From positions 19,151,248-19,215,247 of the forward strand of contig NC_083651.1 of NCBI RefSeq assembly GCF_963576545.1: DNA of 64,000 bases, in the 5' to 3' direction. Source of the stretch: Limanda limanda (taxonomy: Eukaryota; Chordata; Actinopteri; Pleuronectiformes; Pleuronectidae). Shown here piece after piece: positions 36,062 through 54,718 of this stretch (positions are counted from its first letter, which is position 1; every line of letters starts with the position of its first letter). A program made the position numbers and the translations under genes. A model generated the notes under the pieces. It saw only the letters and a program-made list of their open reading frames with translations. It made no database searches and had not been told where the DNA came from.

Positions 36062-38513
36062 AGGAGAGGGACCAAAACGTCATTCCAGCTTCTTTATTTT
36101 TGTCTCCCCTCCCCCTTCCCTCTATCCTCCATATCTTCTATTGCCCTGATACTGTATCTTTACTAGGACTTTGGCCATAAGAAGCAGAGCTGTCAGAGCT
36201 GAAATCATGCATTTCTAAGGTCTGCTACACTGTGCTAAAAGCGGATCGCGCAATTTCCGGGGATTTCTGCCAACACTTAGAAATTACTGATTTGCGTAGT
36301 CATTTCACAGGTGCCAGTCGGTCCCGCTGGCATTGACGAGAGAATCCTGATCACACAGGTTTGATGCAGAGACCTCTGCAATGACTACTGTTAAAATTCA
36401 AATAATTCTGATGCTTCATGTTTTAGTCATGTCTCGTCATAAACTCTCCAAGGCATAGTCCACCACCATCACTGAGAAAATGTCTTTTGAGACATGCTTT
36501 TTGTTCATCTGATATTGAGAGCCATGGAGAAATGTAGGAAATTGTTAAGACAATGTCAAGTGTAGCAGAGGATGCCCTACACACACTCAAACACACACAT
36601 TTATTAACAGGATATATCTGTTTCATAAAGATCGGGGGTAGTAATTACTACGACCAGGCTTGAGAGGACACTGACACACTCCTATTCATGTCTTAAATTC
36701 CTCTCTAGCAAAAAGACCATTGAGCACACTAGGTGCCAAAGTCTAATCAACTAAACTGCACATGTTTAATGAGTCCTGACGTTCTCAGTCTGGTGATCAC
36801 ACTCCCGACACAATGCCATTTGGACACTTCCAACTAATCCCTTACTCCTACTTTAATTATTGACTTGTGAATCATGGGCCCTTGGTTGTTGTATTAGTTT
36901 AGATTCGATGGTGGTATAGGTAGAGTGAAGCTGTTTGTAAAAATCCTAACTAAATTCTTATGCAGTTAACGGGTCATCAGACACCAGCCTTGTTAAGGTG
37001 ACTGCAGGAACTCAGTCTGAAAATCAAACAGAAACACAAGTCTCAGAGATCTACAGAGCAGAAAACATGACTGGTGAAAATCATTTATGTAATTAACAGG
37101 TTTTCGACAGTCGTGAGTTGAGAGATTCCAAATATGCATAAGTCGAGCTCGCAAAAAAAAAGAAGCCGATAAACGACACCAACGAGGAGCATGAGAAGCT
37201 GCTACTGGTTGTATAATATTCAGGCAGATACAGTTACACCCGAATACTAATCGATATGCGATAGGTGAGGTAGCCTCATTCGTTTAGAAAAAGACAATGT
37301 GCCGAAAAACAATTCCTTCTTTTTGCATAGAGACTACTTAGCTCACATGCAGATGACTCCGAATATGCACCAGAGCAACTTCTTTTATTTTTGTATGCTG
37401 CCGAGCAACGATTACATATAGCCTAATGTAACTATGTCGACATTATTGCCAACTGAGGATGTTACGGAGTGTTTTTGTACTTCTGTCAGGTTTTACTGCT
37501 CTCAACATTTAGCCACACACCGTAGCTGGTTGAAACTATCTCACATCCTGTCATCCATTCAGTCACAGACTCAAGATTCACATTCCTCATGATGTTATTA
37601 ACATGTAATAAGTGTGAGAGAAAAACTGTATGTGTGTGTGAATGTATTTGCGTGTGTTAGTGGGGTTAATGGGAAAACATAAATTCTTTATCTATAGGCT
37701 GCTGTTATTGGACGTGGGGGGGAGGGCCGTCCGTTGTCACAGGAAGCCGAGGGACAGACGACGCAAACGTGTGTTGGGTCTGTCTCCACTGGCTGGTATT
37801 ATGAATCCAGGTGTTATTGTGCATTTGTTGTGTATAAGTGTAATTTTTTGCCAAGCTGTGATGACAGATACATATTCTATAAAGACATTCATATCTGTAT
37901 GTGTGTAACTGTGAGCATGCTGACTTCCCATGTGCTGTGTGAACACCCTTAATTTAAGACCATGATACTTGGGTCACTTTTGAGGCAGCGGAAACAGGCA
38001 TTTTTTAACTTTTTTTATTATTTATTTTATTTATCTGGGGTTACATGCTGTATATTTATTTCCAGCCATTACCCCTTTATTTTAGCCCTGATTATATTTG
38101 CGTGTTGTTCATCAGCCTTGCCTCAAAATGCCGCTGGGGTATCGTGGTCCAAACAGAGTTAAAACATGATTACATGGAGACCAGACACAAAGAGCTAAAT
38201 GGGAGATAATCCACCAGACTCAGTTTTCTTTATTTTTCTTTTTTTTTTGCTGTGTTTTTACTTCCTGAGATGTGCATGGTGTTTTCACACGTGTGCCTGA
38301 CAACAAAAAAAGCCCCACATGTGAGAACATCAGCAGCACACTCGGGGAAACCAGTCACCTGTCGCAGTTTGTTTTTCAGATTTTATGTATAACTTGCTGA
38401 GTGTGTTGCCTGGGTCTGGCTCTCTGTCTGTCTTTATGGATCAGTCTCCTGCGACGAGCTATGGGATACAACAAAGAGTTTTTTCCTGTACCCAACTGAC
38501 CGGAAATAATAAA
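36062..38513 (+). other. bin1: bin1 3' UTR (about 2.45 kb)
   Basis: From the TGA to the first convincing polyadenylation signal there is no supported exon. Small open frames (for example 37642-37908) have no domain. The UTR contains T-rich tracts (38001-38040, 38225-38250) and ends in the AATAAA listed separately. An earlier cleavage site cannot be excluded. Confidence 0.55.
38508..38513 (+). terminator. bin1: Polyadenylation signal AATAAA for bin1
   Basis: AATAAA in ggaaataataaagattact is followed within about 30 nt by a T-rich element (gatcttttttgctctgctcattg). It is the best candidate downstream of the bin1 stop on this strand before the convergent ihh gene begins. Confidence 0.5.
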
Positions 38514-39901
38514 GATTACTTACAATCTCCTTGCTGATCTTTTTTGCTCTGCTCATTGTCATCAAGCATCAAGAAATTGGATAAAATTAACCCAGTCCTG
38601 CTCTATGTGGGGAAAACATTTAATGTGGGGAATTTGCGTCTTCTCTGCAAATCCTTACATATCCAGATGGGGGTGCTGTGTTCAAGGACTCGCTCCCCAT
38701 CCTGGAAAACAAAAAAACAAAACACTTTGAACCATCAAGAGGAGGAAAGAGGAGCGTTGCGGAGAGCTGCTGTCCGTGGTACTGAAACCAACCAGCAGCC
38801 CACCCTGTGACCACAGCTGTTCATGCTGGATTCACGCTTCGGCAGCTTTTGACATGATTCACCATCTATTCTGATTAATGGCTGAAGGCTGTTTACATAT
38901 CAACGTGCAACAGGTGATTATCAGAACAGGTTCGAAACCCACTTGTTAGTCTTCAGTGTGATTATGAGAAATCAAAAGCAACAGTAAAAGCCCTTCTATA
39001 CAAGCAGGCATGATTTTAATAAGAAAGGGCCTGAAAACAGTATTAGTGATGTAAGGCAGATTAACTTGTTTTTAATTACTGCAAAAACACAAATAATACA
39101 AACAGCAGTTTGGGTTTAAAAACAACAACTTTATGTTTAAAAATACAAAATTGTATGCACATAGTTGCCAAAAATAATAATAGTTAACATTATTTTCTAA
39201 AAATAGATCTTTAAATAGTCTCTCCAACAAAAGCTTAATATACATATTTAACAAATCGTTGAGCAGGCATATAGAAGAAAGCCCTTGGAGTTCCTATAGA
39301 TATTTGCAAATGTTCTTATTTGAGTCACAGAATGTGCTCATCGAGTGTTTCCTGAAGGGACGCTTGGGTAAAATGAAAAGTGATTTTCTGAACCTTGGGC
39401 AAAAGCGGTCTTGGTTGACAGATGAAATACAAAAAATGTAAATGTAAACATAAAGGAAGTTTTCTATTCAAGATTAAAGATAACGGTTATTTATCGAGAT
39501 GCATAGCTGTTGCTTAATACAGTAGTTGAATACAGCCTGAGTATCGTGAGTGTCTTACATAGGGACTACTGACCTGAAAACTGAAAATCTGAAACCTGAT
39601 GACAAAAAAAACATGCCACAAAATATCTGATCAAAACATTAAGACGTAAAAATCAAGCATATGAATCAGTCTGATACGATCAAGTTGGATGATTGTGGCA
39701 GACAGACTCCTAAAAACACTGCGACACAGTCCATCATTGTTCCCCGACAGTCAGTATTGTTTCCAACTTAGCTCTTTTTGGTTGTGAAACTACAGTGCAA
39801 CACCAGCATATTGATACACTGCATTCAGTCATTACATAGAACCTCACCATACACATTTTTATGAGATTCAGAGGTTTTCTAGTTAAATATTATTTTGTCA
39901 A
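38514..39901. other. Gap between convergent bin1 and ihh 3' ends
   Basis: AT-rich sequence without a supported exon or domain. It may include extra 3' UTR of ihh if a more distal polyadenylation site (for example attaaa on the minus strand near 39071) is used. Confidence 0.45.
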
Positions 39902-39907
39902 TTTATT
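39902..39907 (-). terminator. ihh: Candidate polyadenylation signal AATAAA for ihh
   Basis: The plus-strand tttatt is AATAAA on the minus strand, about 0.94 kb past the ihh stop. About 45 nt further on the minus strand reads aaaaatgtgtatggtgaggt, a GT-rich downstream element of the expected type. Confidence 0.4.
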
Positions 39908-40200
39908 CGGATATACACCTTAGGCTCTACAGACTGAAATAAGGATTGTCAACAGCAGAGTTCAATTGTTGTCTTTCTTCATAATATCAGTTAACTGTAT
40001 AAATACCTATGTACACACAGATCTTTAAATGTCAGGTCCCTAGTTTCCTTCACCTCATGTGTTAATTTCTTCTAACAGTAACAGTATGTCCCAGCATGAT
40101 ATCAAATGCAGAAAGGTTGAAAGATTACAGTAAATACAGTACAAACGGAATGAGGAATCCTGATTTACTTCTTTGAATTAAGTCATCAATTTAAAGTACT

Positions 40201-40573
40201 AGTGTGTAGGATTAAGTGGCATCTAGTGGTGAGGTTACAGATAGCAACCAACTGAATAAAGTCTTCCCTCACCCCGACCTTTCTTAGTGTGTAGAAGAAT
40301 CTACAGTGGCTTTCAGGTAACAACAAGGAAAGAAATGGTCCTCTCTAGATCCAGCATTTGGTTTGTCCGCTCCAGGCTACTGTAGAAACATAGCAGCGCA
40401 ACTTGGCAGCCTCAGAGGAAGAGGACCTGCTAGTGAACTATATATAGAGGCTCATTCTGAAGTAACAAAAACACAATGAATTTAAGTTTCAGGCGATTGT
40501 ACACAGATGAATACAACAGTTTGTATACTATGTTCAATTTCTGCCAATAGATGCTCATAAATCCTACACACTG
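40201..40573 (+). mobile_element. MITE-like fish repeat of the AGTGTGTAGGATT family, copy 2, within ihh 3' UTR
   Basis: The left end agtgtgtaggattaagtggc and the right end ..tagatgctcataaatcctacacactg form a terminal inverted repeat (agtgtgtaggatt both inward). The interior has ggtcctctctagatccagc, tttggtttgtccgctccagg and ctactgtagaaacatagcagcgc, words I recall from an abundant percomorph repeat. It lies between the ihh stop and its candidate AATAAA, so it should be in the ihh 3' UTR, antisense to the gene. Confidence 0.65.
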
Positions 40574-40845
40574 AGAAGTTTTGGGATTCTACGGAGAGCT
40601 GATTGAACAGGAGTGAATTTGTGTTGGTGTTACAGCTATAAATTAGATGTTGATTTAAACGATGTTTCTTGTGCCACAAAACAAAATTTGTTGAAGTACA
40701 GCAAATACAGGCAAGTAGATTTAGTAAAAAATACATTTACACGATTAAATCGATTGTCTTTGGTAGTCCCTCTATCGCTTTCCTATGTGGAGAGAGAGAC
40801 AGCTGTGCTCCTTGCTTTGGCGCTCATGAAGTGTCTCTGTGGATC

Positions 40846-45909
<5,064 letters not shown>

Positions 45910-46210
45910 CGCCCCGGGGAAAGGGGGTGGGGGGGGGGGGGGGAGAGCTCTCCCTGGGGAGAAAGACCGGCTTCAGTGCCTCCCCGGCTCAGGTCCCGAC
46001 TCCATCGTCCGTGACAGTCGCGACATCACGTCCGAAAAGCTCGGAGAGAAGAAGATCAACACCTCGGCTGCACCGGACACCATGAGGACACCGACCAACT
46101 TTTTTTTTTCTCCCCCAAATAAAAAAAGAACCCAAATAGAGAAGCTGCGCTCCCTTCGCCTTGCAGAACCGACAGTAAGTGTGCAGGCAGTGAAGTGCGT
46201 GTATTTAAAC
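45910..46210 (-). promoter_or_regulatory. ihh: ihh 5' UTR and possible TATA-like promoter
   Basis: The sequence upstream of the ATG is GC-rich with a G/C homopolymer (45923-45943). At 46201-46210 the minus strand reads gtttaaatac, a weak TATA-like box that would put transcription start near 46175 and give about 265 nt of 5' UTR. No acceptor is seen next to the ATG. The transcription start is inferred, not shown. Confidence 0.3.
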
Positions 46211-49200
46211 AAACAGGTTCAAAGTCGATTTGGTGGGTGAGAGACTCAAAGAGAGAGGGAGCGGTGACTGATATCCAAGTTTTCAGTGTTGTGGTTTCTC
46301 GCCCTCTCTGCCTCTCTGCACTGGGAACCAGTCCGCTCTCGCTCTGGATCTGGAAGCCTTCTCCTCTCCACATGCGAAGCCGGCAGCGAGCTGCAGCTTT
46401 CCAGCTGAATTGAAGGGATTTGAGTGATCCAGAGCGATCTGCTGCCACTTCAGACCGCACCCTGCCAGTCCTGCCCTCCTCTCTCCTCTCCCTCTGTCCC
46501 TGCACTCTGCCACCCACTCCGCCCCTCCCTGGGCACAGGAGAGTCCTGTCCACACTCTGCTGGCAGCCAGGGACATATAGGACGCTTTGCCCTTCATTGC
46601 TGCCACTTCACATTTCCAGTTGCTGTCTTTATCTGACTGTGCCCTTGGCAGCTCCTGGCAACCCTGTTTATTCGTTTTAGACTGTAAACAACAACAGGCA
46701 CTCACAATCGATTAAACTTATCAATTTCCTGGTGGAGGATGGCACTAGTGCTTTCTGTCAGCAGGCTGCATTCCAGTATCAAATCAGATCAAGGGTCATT
46801 GGCTGAGTGGCTGGCTGGTGTTTGGTGATGGGGTAATTAACCATCTGTGAGACAGACTGATGGCCTAGATGTTTCACAGGTGGACTAGGGACTATATGAA
46901 TATCTTATTGGCTGACTGATTGACTGACTGACTGAGTCAATATAGATTACTTGACTTGTAGACTGGCCGACTGACTAAATCCATGACAGATTGGTTGGCC
47001 GGTTGAATGGCTGCTCACTTTCAACTGTGTCTATTAGTCCAGATGATCATCCTCATTAATTGACAAGATTAATTACTTTATGCCACCTCCCTAATATGGA
47101 CTATCAAAATCTTTAATTTATGAACTTTGGCTGTCTGGCTCCCATGGCTGCAGGCTGTGTGTGGCTGACACACATGCACACACTGCAAATGCAGCCCCTC
47201 CAAATTAGCTCCTCAAATATTTGCCAGCAGAAAATCAGCGGTCTCACCCCTGTTTCTCAGGGCAGGCTCCTTTTTGAATGAGCTGAACTGTACAAGGCTG
47301 AGGGTTTCCACAATTTATGTTTTATTATTTGCGAGCGCAAACACCATAAAGTATTTTTGCCGCGCCGCCGCTTCTCATGTCTCCTGACGGAACAGAGAAA
47401 GGCAAAGAGCAGATTCACACACGGTAAACAGCCATGTATAGCTGTGTTTACCTTTTAGCTGAAATAGAACATCAACGGACACTTCTGTAAATTCATTAGA
47501 GCTATCCTGGTATGTAACATACAAGCCCATTAAGAGAAATCAGAATCAGTCACAATGGTGTCAGTGTTCTGCTGAATTTGTTTCTCTTTGCTTTTTAGTG
47601 TAAAAGGAATATTGGATACATTTGTGGAGGAGTGTTTCAGAAGTCTCTCTCGAGTCCCATGACCAAACATAAATGGACAGAAGGGCCATCAATCAACTTT
47701 TGGAAAATCGTTAAGCTAAAACATTCCCTCATTGAGCTTGAACATCAAGTAGGTGTATATGCATGTCAACCATTAAAGATACAATATCTAACTATTGTGC
47801 ATAAAAATGTCTAAAGATGACAAAAGAACTATGTCACATATTTTGTTGACTTGTGTCTTTACATTATTCAAAATGTTTCCAACAATGTTCAAACCCAGAG
47901 AAATGTCTCAATTTATACAACGTAACTGAACATCACCTTCAACTCTGCTCTACCTGCTCTAACTTCCATAGCCAACAACGTATGATGAAGGAAAAACACA
48001 CTGCTATCCCATCGGCTGTTCCTTCCTCCCACTGTTTGTATTGGTCAATCGTAATAGGTCACGTCTTTTCACTGTTGTTTGCTGTGTAACGTGCATAAAA
48101 CTTCAGTAAACATGATTTGCACATTAGGTAGATTTTCATCGCCGATAGTAATGAAGACAACAACTCCTATGATCCAACACCGCCTCACGACTCAGCCAAA
48201 GTTCCACAGCCTACTGTATGTTTAAAGTAGATTTTCTGGTTTCTGGTCAAACGCAGATTTTCTTTGCACAATTCAGCAGCTGCACAAGTGGCAAGTTCCA
48301 TTTTGAAGACACAACTGCAGAGTTACATTAGAGTAAGTGCCGATACTGGTGTCTGCCTCATTTAGTGTTGCTCCGTCTACATGTTTACGAGGTTTGTATT
48401 TATCTGCTTTAAAGAGCAGAGATTTATATGCAAATGTGTGTGTACAGACTTTTGAGAAGACATATGTTTTCCTGTAACTATCAACATTTTGTGTGTGTGT
48501 GTATCATCCTTCCTTTGAAGATCATAAATACGGGCGTGGCTCCAGGCAGGCCTGCTGCCTATTCAGCGTGGCTGTCGACAATGCCTCAGAAGTGGTCACA
48601 TCACCCATCCATCCATCCCTCCCTTCATCCATCCGTCTCTCTGTTCCTCTGTGACTCAGGAAAGGACACCGCGGCCTTTCAAGACGGCAACATATCCGAT
48701 CAGATCAAACTAAAACGGAGTCTCACGCCCCTTCTCCAAAACATCTTCTTTCTCTGTTACTATTCATCAAACTGTCAGTTTCTCTGCCTGACACTATTCC
48801 TGTCAGTGTCTTTTCCACATTACATACAGATAAACACACATATATCCTGGCATGTGTGCAAAGTAAGCTCACATGTTCACAGATGCACACACATAGACCA
48901 GGCCAGCCGACAACCCAACCAAGAATCAGGCCCTGGTTCATTGATGTTTGTTAAAGTTATTAATTTTCTCTGTGAAATAAGAGGCCACGGTGGCAGGACA
49001 GAAGGAGATGGGTGCCAGTCCCAGATTCTCCCTCTGCTTTCATCTACTGACACTGGGACTCTACGAGTCCACAGCACTGGGCCTTTACATGGGCACCGGG
49101 GTTACCCACGCATACCCATGGCCCTAACCAACAAAGGCTCCGAGTGGGGCAAACGGAGATGCAGATGAAAGGAAATGCTAAAAAGATGGGGAGAATGTGA

Positions 49201-50224
49201 AAAAGGATGATACAGAGAGATAATGAGAGAGGGCAAAAAAACTGATTTGGAGGAGGACATATTGGTCAAGAAGGGAGCAACATGTGAATTGAGTAGTTGA
49301 TAAAAGAAAGAGTAAGAGGGGAGACATGTTGAATGAGTAGAGCGAGAGAATGGCATGGCACATTAGCTGGTAAACAAGTGAGTTTGGGTTGTTTTGCACT
49401 CAGTGGAAGCTAGCGTGTCTGTGGCTTGCGGTGGCTTGCTGTAATGGGGGTTAGAGTACGTTATGCTCAAGGTAACAACAGCTAGTGGCTAAAACCACCA
49501 TCCCTCTTCCTCCTCCTCCTCCTCCTTCTGTCCCTCCACACACTCCAACCCCAGACCACAATAAACACCTAACACTACCTCTCTATACACTCGGCCTCGA
49601 AGCATCAAGAGTGGTCCTGTTTTAAACCTTGTAAACCTTAATCTTCCGAGACAAGGAGACAGAACTTCCTGGACGTGCTGCACTTAGCTGCAGCCTTCAC
49701 ACATATCACCCTGCATGTTTGGTAGCGAATGCCTCCTACCAGTGTGAGTAGTTCAGGTTCTTAAAGTCCAAGCTAACATGGCAGCCATTGAAAACCACAC
49801 TGACCAAATCTGTCTATCAATGGTTCCGTGCGGCACCGATACTAGTTTGGCTAAAGGGGCAGTTTAGTGCATGCTGCCCATTTGGTCGGAGAGCAGACAG
49901 AAGGAAAATAAAAGCAGGATGATATAAAAGCAGAGCACGGGCTAAATGTGTCTTGGAGTTAGCGGGCTAGGTTAGCCACCGCACGGCTAAAGCAAACAAA
50001 GAGCTGCCCAGGGGACTGAAGTACGCTGCGCTCTGACACTGAACACATGTAGAGACGGAAGCATGTGCACACACATACACGTGCACATGTACATACACAT
50101 ACAGGCTTGCAGGTATTTACACGCATATAGAAAATAAAACACAGTTAGGCTTCAAATGCTAAATTGCATTAGCAATAGTGCATGCACACAAAATTGCGGT
50201 AGGCCTATTAGATGCCAACACTTG

Positions 50225-50445
50225 TTTTCTTACTACAGACACACACACACACGAACACTAGCTATCCTTATTCAGACTTTATTGACTTCCATTCATTGTG
50301 GACACCCCAACCAAAACCTTATTCCAAACCTTCACCATGACCATTCATCCCTAACCCTAACTTTAACCCCAATTGACAACTTGCTCCCAACTTTAACAAG
50401 GACATCAGAAGTGACGTACACAGGCACAAAAATAATACAACATTA
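50225..50445 (+). repeat. Fish interspersed repeat with CCCTAACC-like stretch
   Basis: A short (CA) run, then ttcagactttattgacttccattcattgtgg and ccctaaccctaactttaacccc. This order recalls a common teleost dispersed repeat rather than true telomeric DNA, because the TTAGGG-type units are few and impure. Confidence 0.4.
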
Positions 50446-51078
50446 GTTTTCCTTGGTCAGCCTCCTCGTCGGCCTTTACTGTCCAGAGTGAAAGTACTTG
50501 GACCATTGGAAAAGAAGAGACAAGCATTTTGCTAACCATGACTGACACTGATGTAACCTTCTAAATGCAGCTGCAAATCATACTTCTGCCTCAGAAATAT
50601 GATCATTATAATAAAGGTTAAACATCATATTTATTAATTACACATGGAGAGTTTTTTTGAAGTTTCCTCAAGAGTCTACTCTTAAATTAAGACTTGAGGG
50701 CTGAGTGAGACTCATGTTCCAAGGATTGGAGACTTGCTTTGAGTTTGTTGACAAAGACGAGGCAAATTTGTATGAAGTGTCCTAATAACAAGTCCGGTAG
50801 CTCGGTAGTGCCAACAATAATGCAGCCAGTGCTTCTGCTGCACCCTCTCCATGTCAAACGAGGGATTTTTTTCCTCCTCCCTCTCGCCATCCCCCTCTCT
50901 CTGCCTGAGTGTGTGCCACATCTGCGGGCTCTGTGGTGATGTTTCTCTGCTCAGAATGGATTCACCAGCTCAAAAACGTCCTTATTATATTTATATTTTA
51001 CTACACCACTAGAAAACCATGCCAGCTGGGCTGCAGAACTTTGAGGGAGAGAGACCGAAAGGGGAGGAGGGCATGTCA

Positions 51079-51080
<2 letters not shown>

Positions 51081-51119
<39 letters not shown>
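51081..51119. repeat. (GA)n microsatellite
   Basis: About 19 ga units inside a longer purine-rich tract (50990-51350). Confidence 0.95.
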
Positions 51120-51122
<3 letters not shown>

Positions 51123-54100
51123 GAGGAAATGGAAGATGGGGAAAAAAGGAGAGAAGCAAACAACAAGCAAAAACAGAAAAGAGGGTAGAGAAAGAGAGAC
51201 AGGTAAAGGCAGCAAAGGAGGGAGAAAGTGTACTGTGTGCTTGTAAGCAAGAGAGGAATGGAAAAGCACATGAGAGGCAGAGAGGTGGATAGAGAGAGGT
51301 TGAGTGGGCACCCTGAAATAGTCTGTGACAATATGATTACCCAGGGTGCTCAAAGGTAAACACAGAAATGGACTGAAGAAATGTACAGAGGGAAATGAAC
51401 AGTGCATACACATTCACATCCATTTACACACATGTCTAACTGGAATCCGAGAAGAACAACAGTGACCTCTGATGATTGGAGGTGGAGAGAGGACGGCGGA
51501 GCCGTGTCTTTGAGATGGGAAAGGGAGAAAGTCCACTGATGAGAGCGGAGGTCAGGCGAGGGTGAGTGGGATGGCAGGAAGATTCAGTTAAGTGGAGGGA
51601 GAGGAGGTAAACACAGTGGGAGGGTGTGAAGAGCATACAAGAGAGTACTGAATTAAGGGTGGTATATGAAAAAGAGTATTATTATTGTTTTATATGGAGA
51701 AGGCGCTGAGATTCATTATAATCATTCAATACCTTTATACAACGTGTAACCTCTGCAAAAACAGGAAACTATTGGTTTCATTGAAAACGCAAGTTCCTCC
51801 TTTCAAACGACTGGGACTAAATCGTATTAAAATGGGTAGCGATCCATTGCAGAAGTGTAGATCTAGGGTCTCTGTTAGTATGTCTAATATGCGATTGGAA
51901 CAGAGCCGACCTGCTTTCACCTCTGATCACATGGCGCAGAAAGTATGTTTTTCTGAGGAGAGACTGAGGATGTGGGGGGATGAAATGAGATGTACACAGG
52001 TGAATGTGGTACAGAAGGGGTCTACAGCAACGGACTGCTGCTGCGATGTTTGCACGGTTGTCCAGGGTCACTTCAGGGCACCAGTTGATGTTACCATAGC
52101 ACTGCCACTCCTCATGGACGGGTCTTGATGTGAGCATCCGTGTTAAACGGAAATGTTCCTGTAAAAAACGACACTTTTGGTCGTATCTGAAAGTAGATAT
52201 TCGTGACCCATACATTTTATTATCAGGTGAACTGCAGGGGCCATGGTCACTATGAAGGGAGCAAAGGAACAAGTGTAGTAACACAGTTTAAAGAGTGACA
52301 AAGTCATTCAAAGGAGGTTAGAGTGGATCAAGGGGTTGACAAAAGTTGTTTTGGCTATTCCTACAGGTCATATTCAAGGGTAGGGATGATCAAAATTAAC
52401 CTTAAGGCGTATTGGAAGAAACACATTGGAAGAAACACAGAATTATGGAAGGACATAATGTTTATCTGTTGATGGAGAGGAAGAGGGGACACAGAACCTT
52501 GTCCCCTCACCTCAAATCCTTCTTATGACTGAGAGTAGAAGAGAACACTGACACAGTGTGGTTCGTATACTAACCCTGTCTTGTCACCTGGTAGAAGTAA
52601 TTAAGCAAAAGGAACACAGATCCTTGGATGCCAAACCAATTAAAGGTGTAGGGGGAAATATGTTGGCATGCCGGACACAGGAGTATAAGGACAGAGGGGA
52701 GTGAGTTTGCTGTGGTGACATGCAGTACCTCTGACCCTGCAAGGAAAACTTTTATCTGCCACCATTTATCTTATCTGATCACATAGATGCCTATCACTAC
52801 TCTACAGCTCATGGACTGCAGTAGTGTCATTAGCACATATAGAATAGTATGATATACGCCTACAACATCTGCATCCAGAACCATCAGGGGAACCATGTGG
52901 CTCCCACTTATATACATTCAACAATCTAAAATTTACCGGTCACACTTTTAAACTATTTTTTATCCACGGAATTGTTAAGCATAATTTCCAACATCCAGTA
53001 TCAATGAGGCAAAGTCAGACTGAGATGTCAACTGGCACTTATGGAAACAGACCTTGTGGACTATCCCAAGTGAATTGTTGTTTGCAGAAAAGGAAACTCA
53101 GGTACGTGGATAGAGAGTAAGAAAAGTGGAGCTATCGACTGAAACTATCCTTTCAGCATGGGGAAGGTCAAGAACAAAAGATTGATTTAGGGTTAAATAC
53201 AAAGACGGAAGGGGTAAACAGAGTTTATGAGAGGACTCAAAAGGACACGAAGAGGGAGGAAAAGAAACATGGAAAGAATCAGAGTTGATACCAAAGAATG
53301 GAGAATGGAGATAAAGAAAGAAAGAGGGAGAAAAAAGAAGGAGGTTGAGAAAGAGAAGACGGAGATGGATGGCTACGAAGACTGGTACTGATCAGTAGCT
53401 CCTTCTGTGATGCGGCTTCCAGCTTCCAGGCCACCGATTGGTCAACTGCCTAACTCAGAACATGCGTTCCCACAATCCATCGGCACCACTTCAATCCCAC
53501 CACACTGGTTCACCACTCTGCGGCTCCAAACAGTGCCTGCTGGCACGGGCAACATATCAATAAATTCATTACACATTTATACTTAAATATTTATACTGCA
53601 GCAGTGTGTTTTGCACAGGGATGGTATTTATAGTGTGTGTGTTTGTGTATGTCTGTTTGTGTGTGTGTCTATGTGCGCTCATATTTATAGCACGGTGTCA
53701 CATCGTAGCTCTGTTGCTGCGGTGAGACAGCTGTCTGGGGTGGGGGTGGGAGTCGGGGGAGGCGTTGGCTTTTGGGCAGGGTGGTGGTGGTGGGGGGGGG
53801 GCTTACTCGCAGTGTCATAGGGAACAAGTGGAAAGACTGAGGGACAGGCGTTTAACAGAGATGTAGAGCAGATGAAGAAAAGAGGAAATCCAGAGGAAAC
53901 AGACATGGCCGAGAACAGAGAGGGGTGGAAAGAAATAATTAGTGAGAGATTTCAATTGAACAAGATTTAGAAAAATAGCCGATAACAATCCATACTAGTG
54001 CTACTTCTGCTACAAAACAGTGCAGAGAAAAGTTCTAAATAAAGGCAAAATAATAATTAAATACTCTTTTATTGGTACCACCAGTCCCACCCATTGGGCA

Positions 54101-54637
54101 AAGACAGAAATATTTATTCTGTGGAAAACAGAAACTGGGGAAATTACACGGTGTCTTATTGTTCGGTTGTTTACTGAATGAAGACATTTCTATTCAGAGG
54201 CGCTTTTGGATACTTTGCCATTGTTCGTACGGTTACAATGGTTTTTATGAAGTCCATTGAAAGCATTGGCAAGAGACTACGTGCCATCTGGAACACGGCG
54301 ACGAGGGTGAAAAGGACACGGCGACAGAGGCCTTTTAGCGTGCAGCAGAAACATAAGTGAATGAAGACATGTGGAGCTAGTACTCTGCCCGTTCCACACA
54401 ACTCAAGTGTGAAATTTGTAGCTCTAACATATGAAGTTTGTGACATAAAGTTTTCCATCATGACTTCAGCTGGTATTATATTAACCGAGGGCACTTCCTT
54501 TTAGGATGCCTCTGGTACGGCTGCCACTTTAACCGAACTCTGCAGCCGACTGAATGAATTAACTGATGGGGGTTCTGTTGACTGTGCACATGCATGTTTA
54601 CTCAGTGAGCCGCCAGTACAGGAGTGGAACATACATG

Positions 54638-54640
<3 letters not shown>

Positions 54641-54716
<76 letters not shown>
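54641..54716. repeat. (GT)n microsatellite, about 76 bp
   Basis: Uninterrupted (TG) repeat. Confidence 0.97.

Positions 54717-54718
<2 letters not shown>

Noticed and set aside
50225..50445. Interstitial telomere sequence (ccctaaccctaa)
   Set aside because: Only about two clean units, embedded in sequence resembling a dispersed fish repeat; not a telomeric array.
51685..52128. 147-codon plus-strand frame and overlapping 155-codon minus-strand frame
   Set aside because: Neither contains a recognisable motif, and overlap of long frames on both strands points to low stop density rather than coding.
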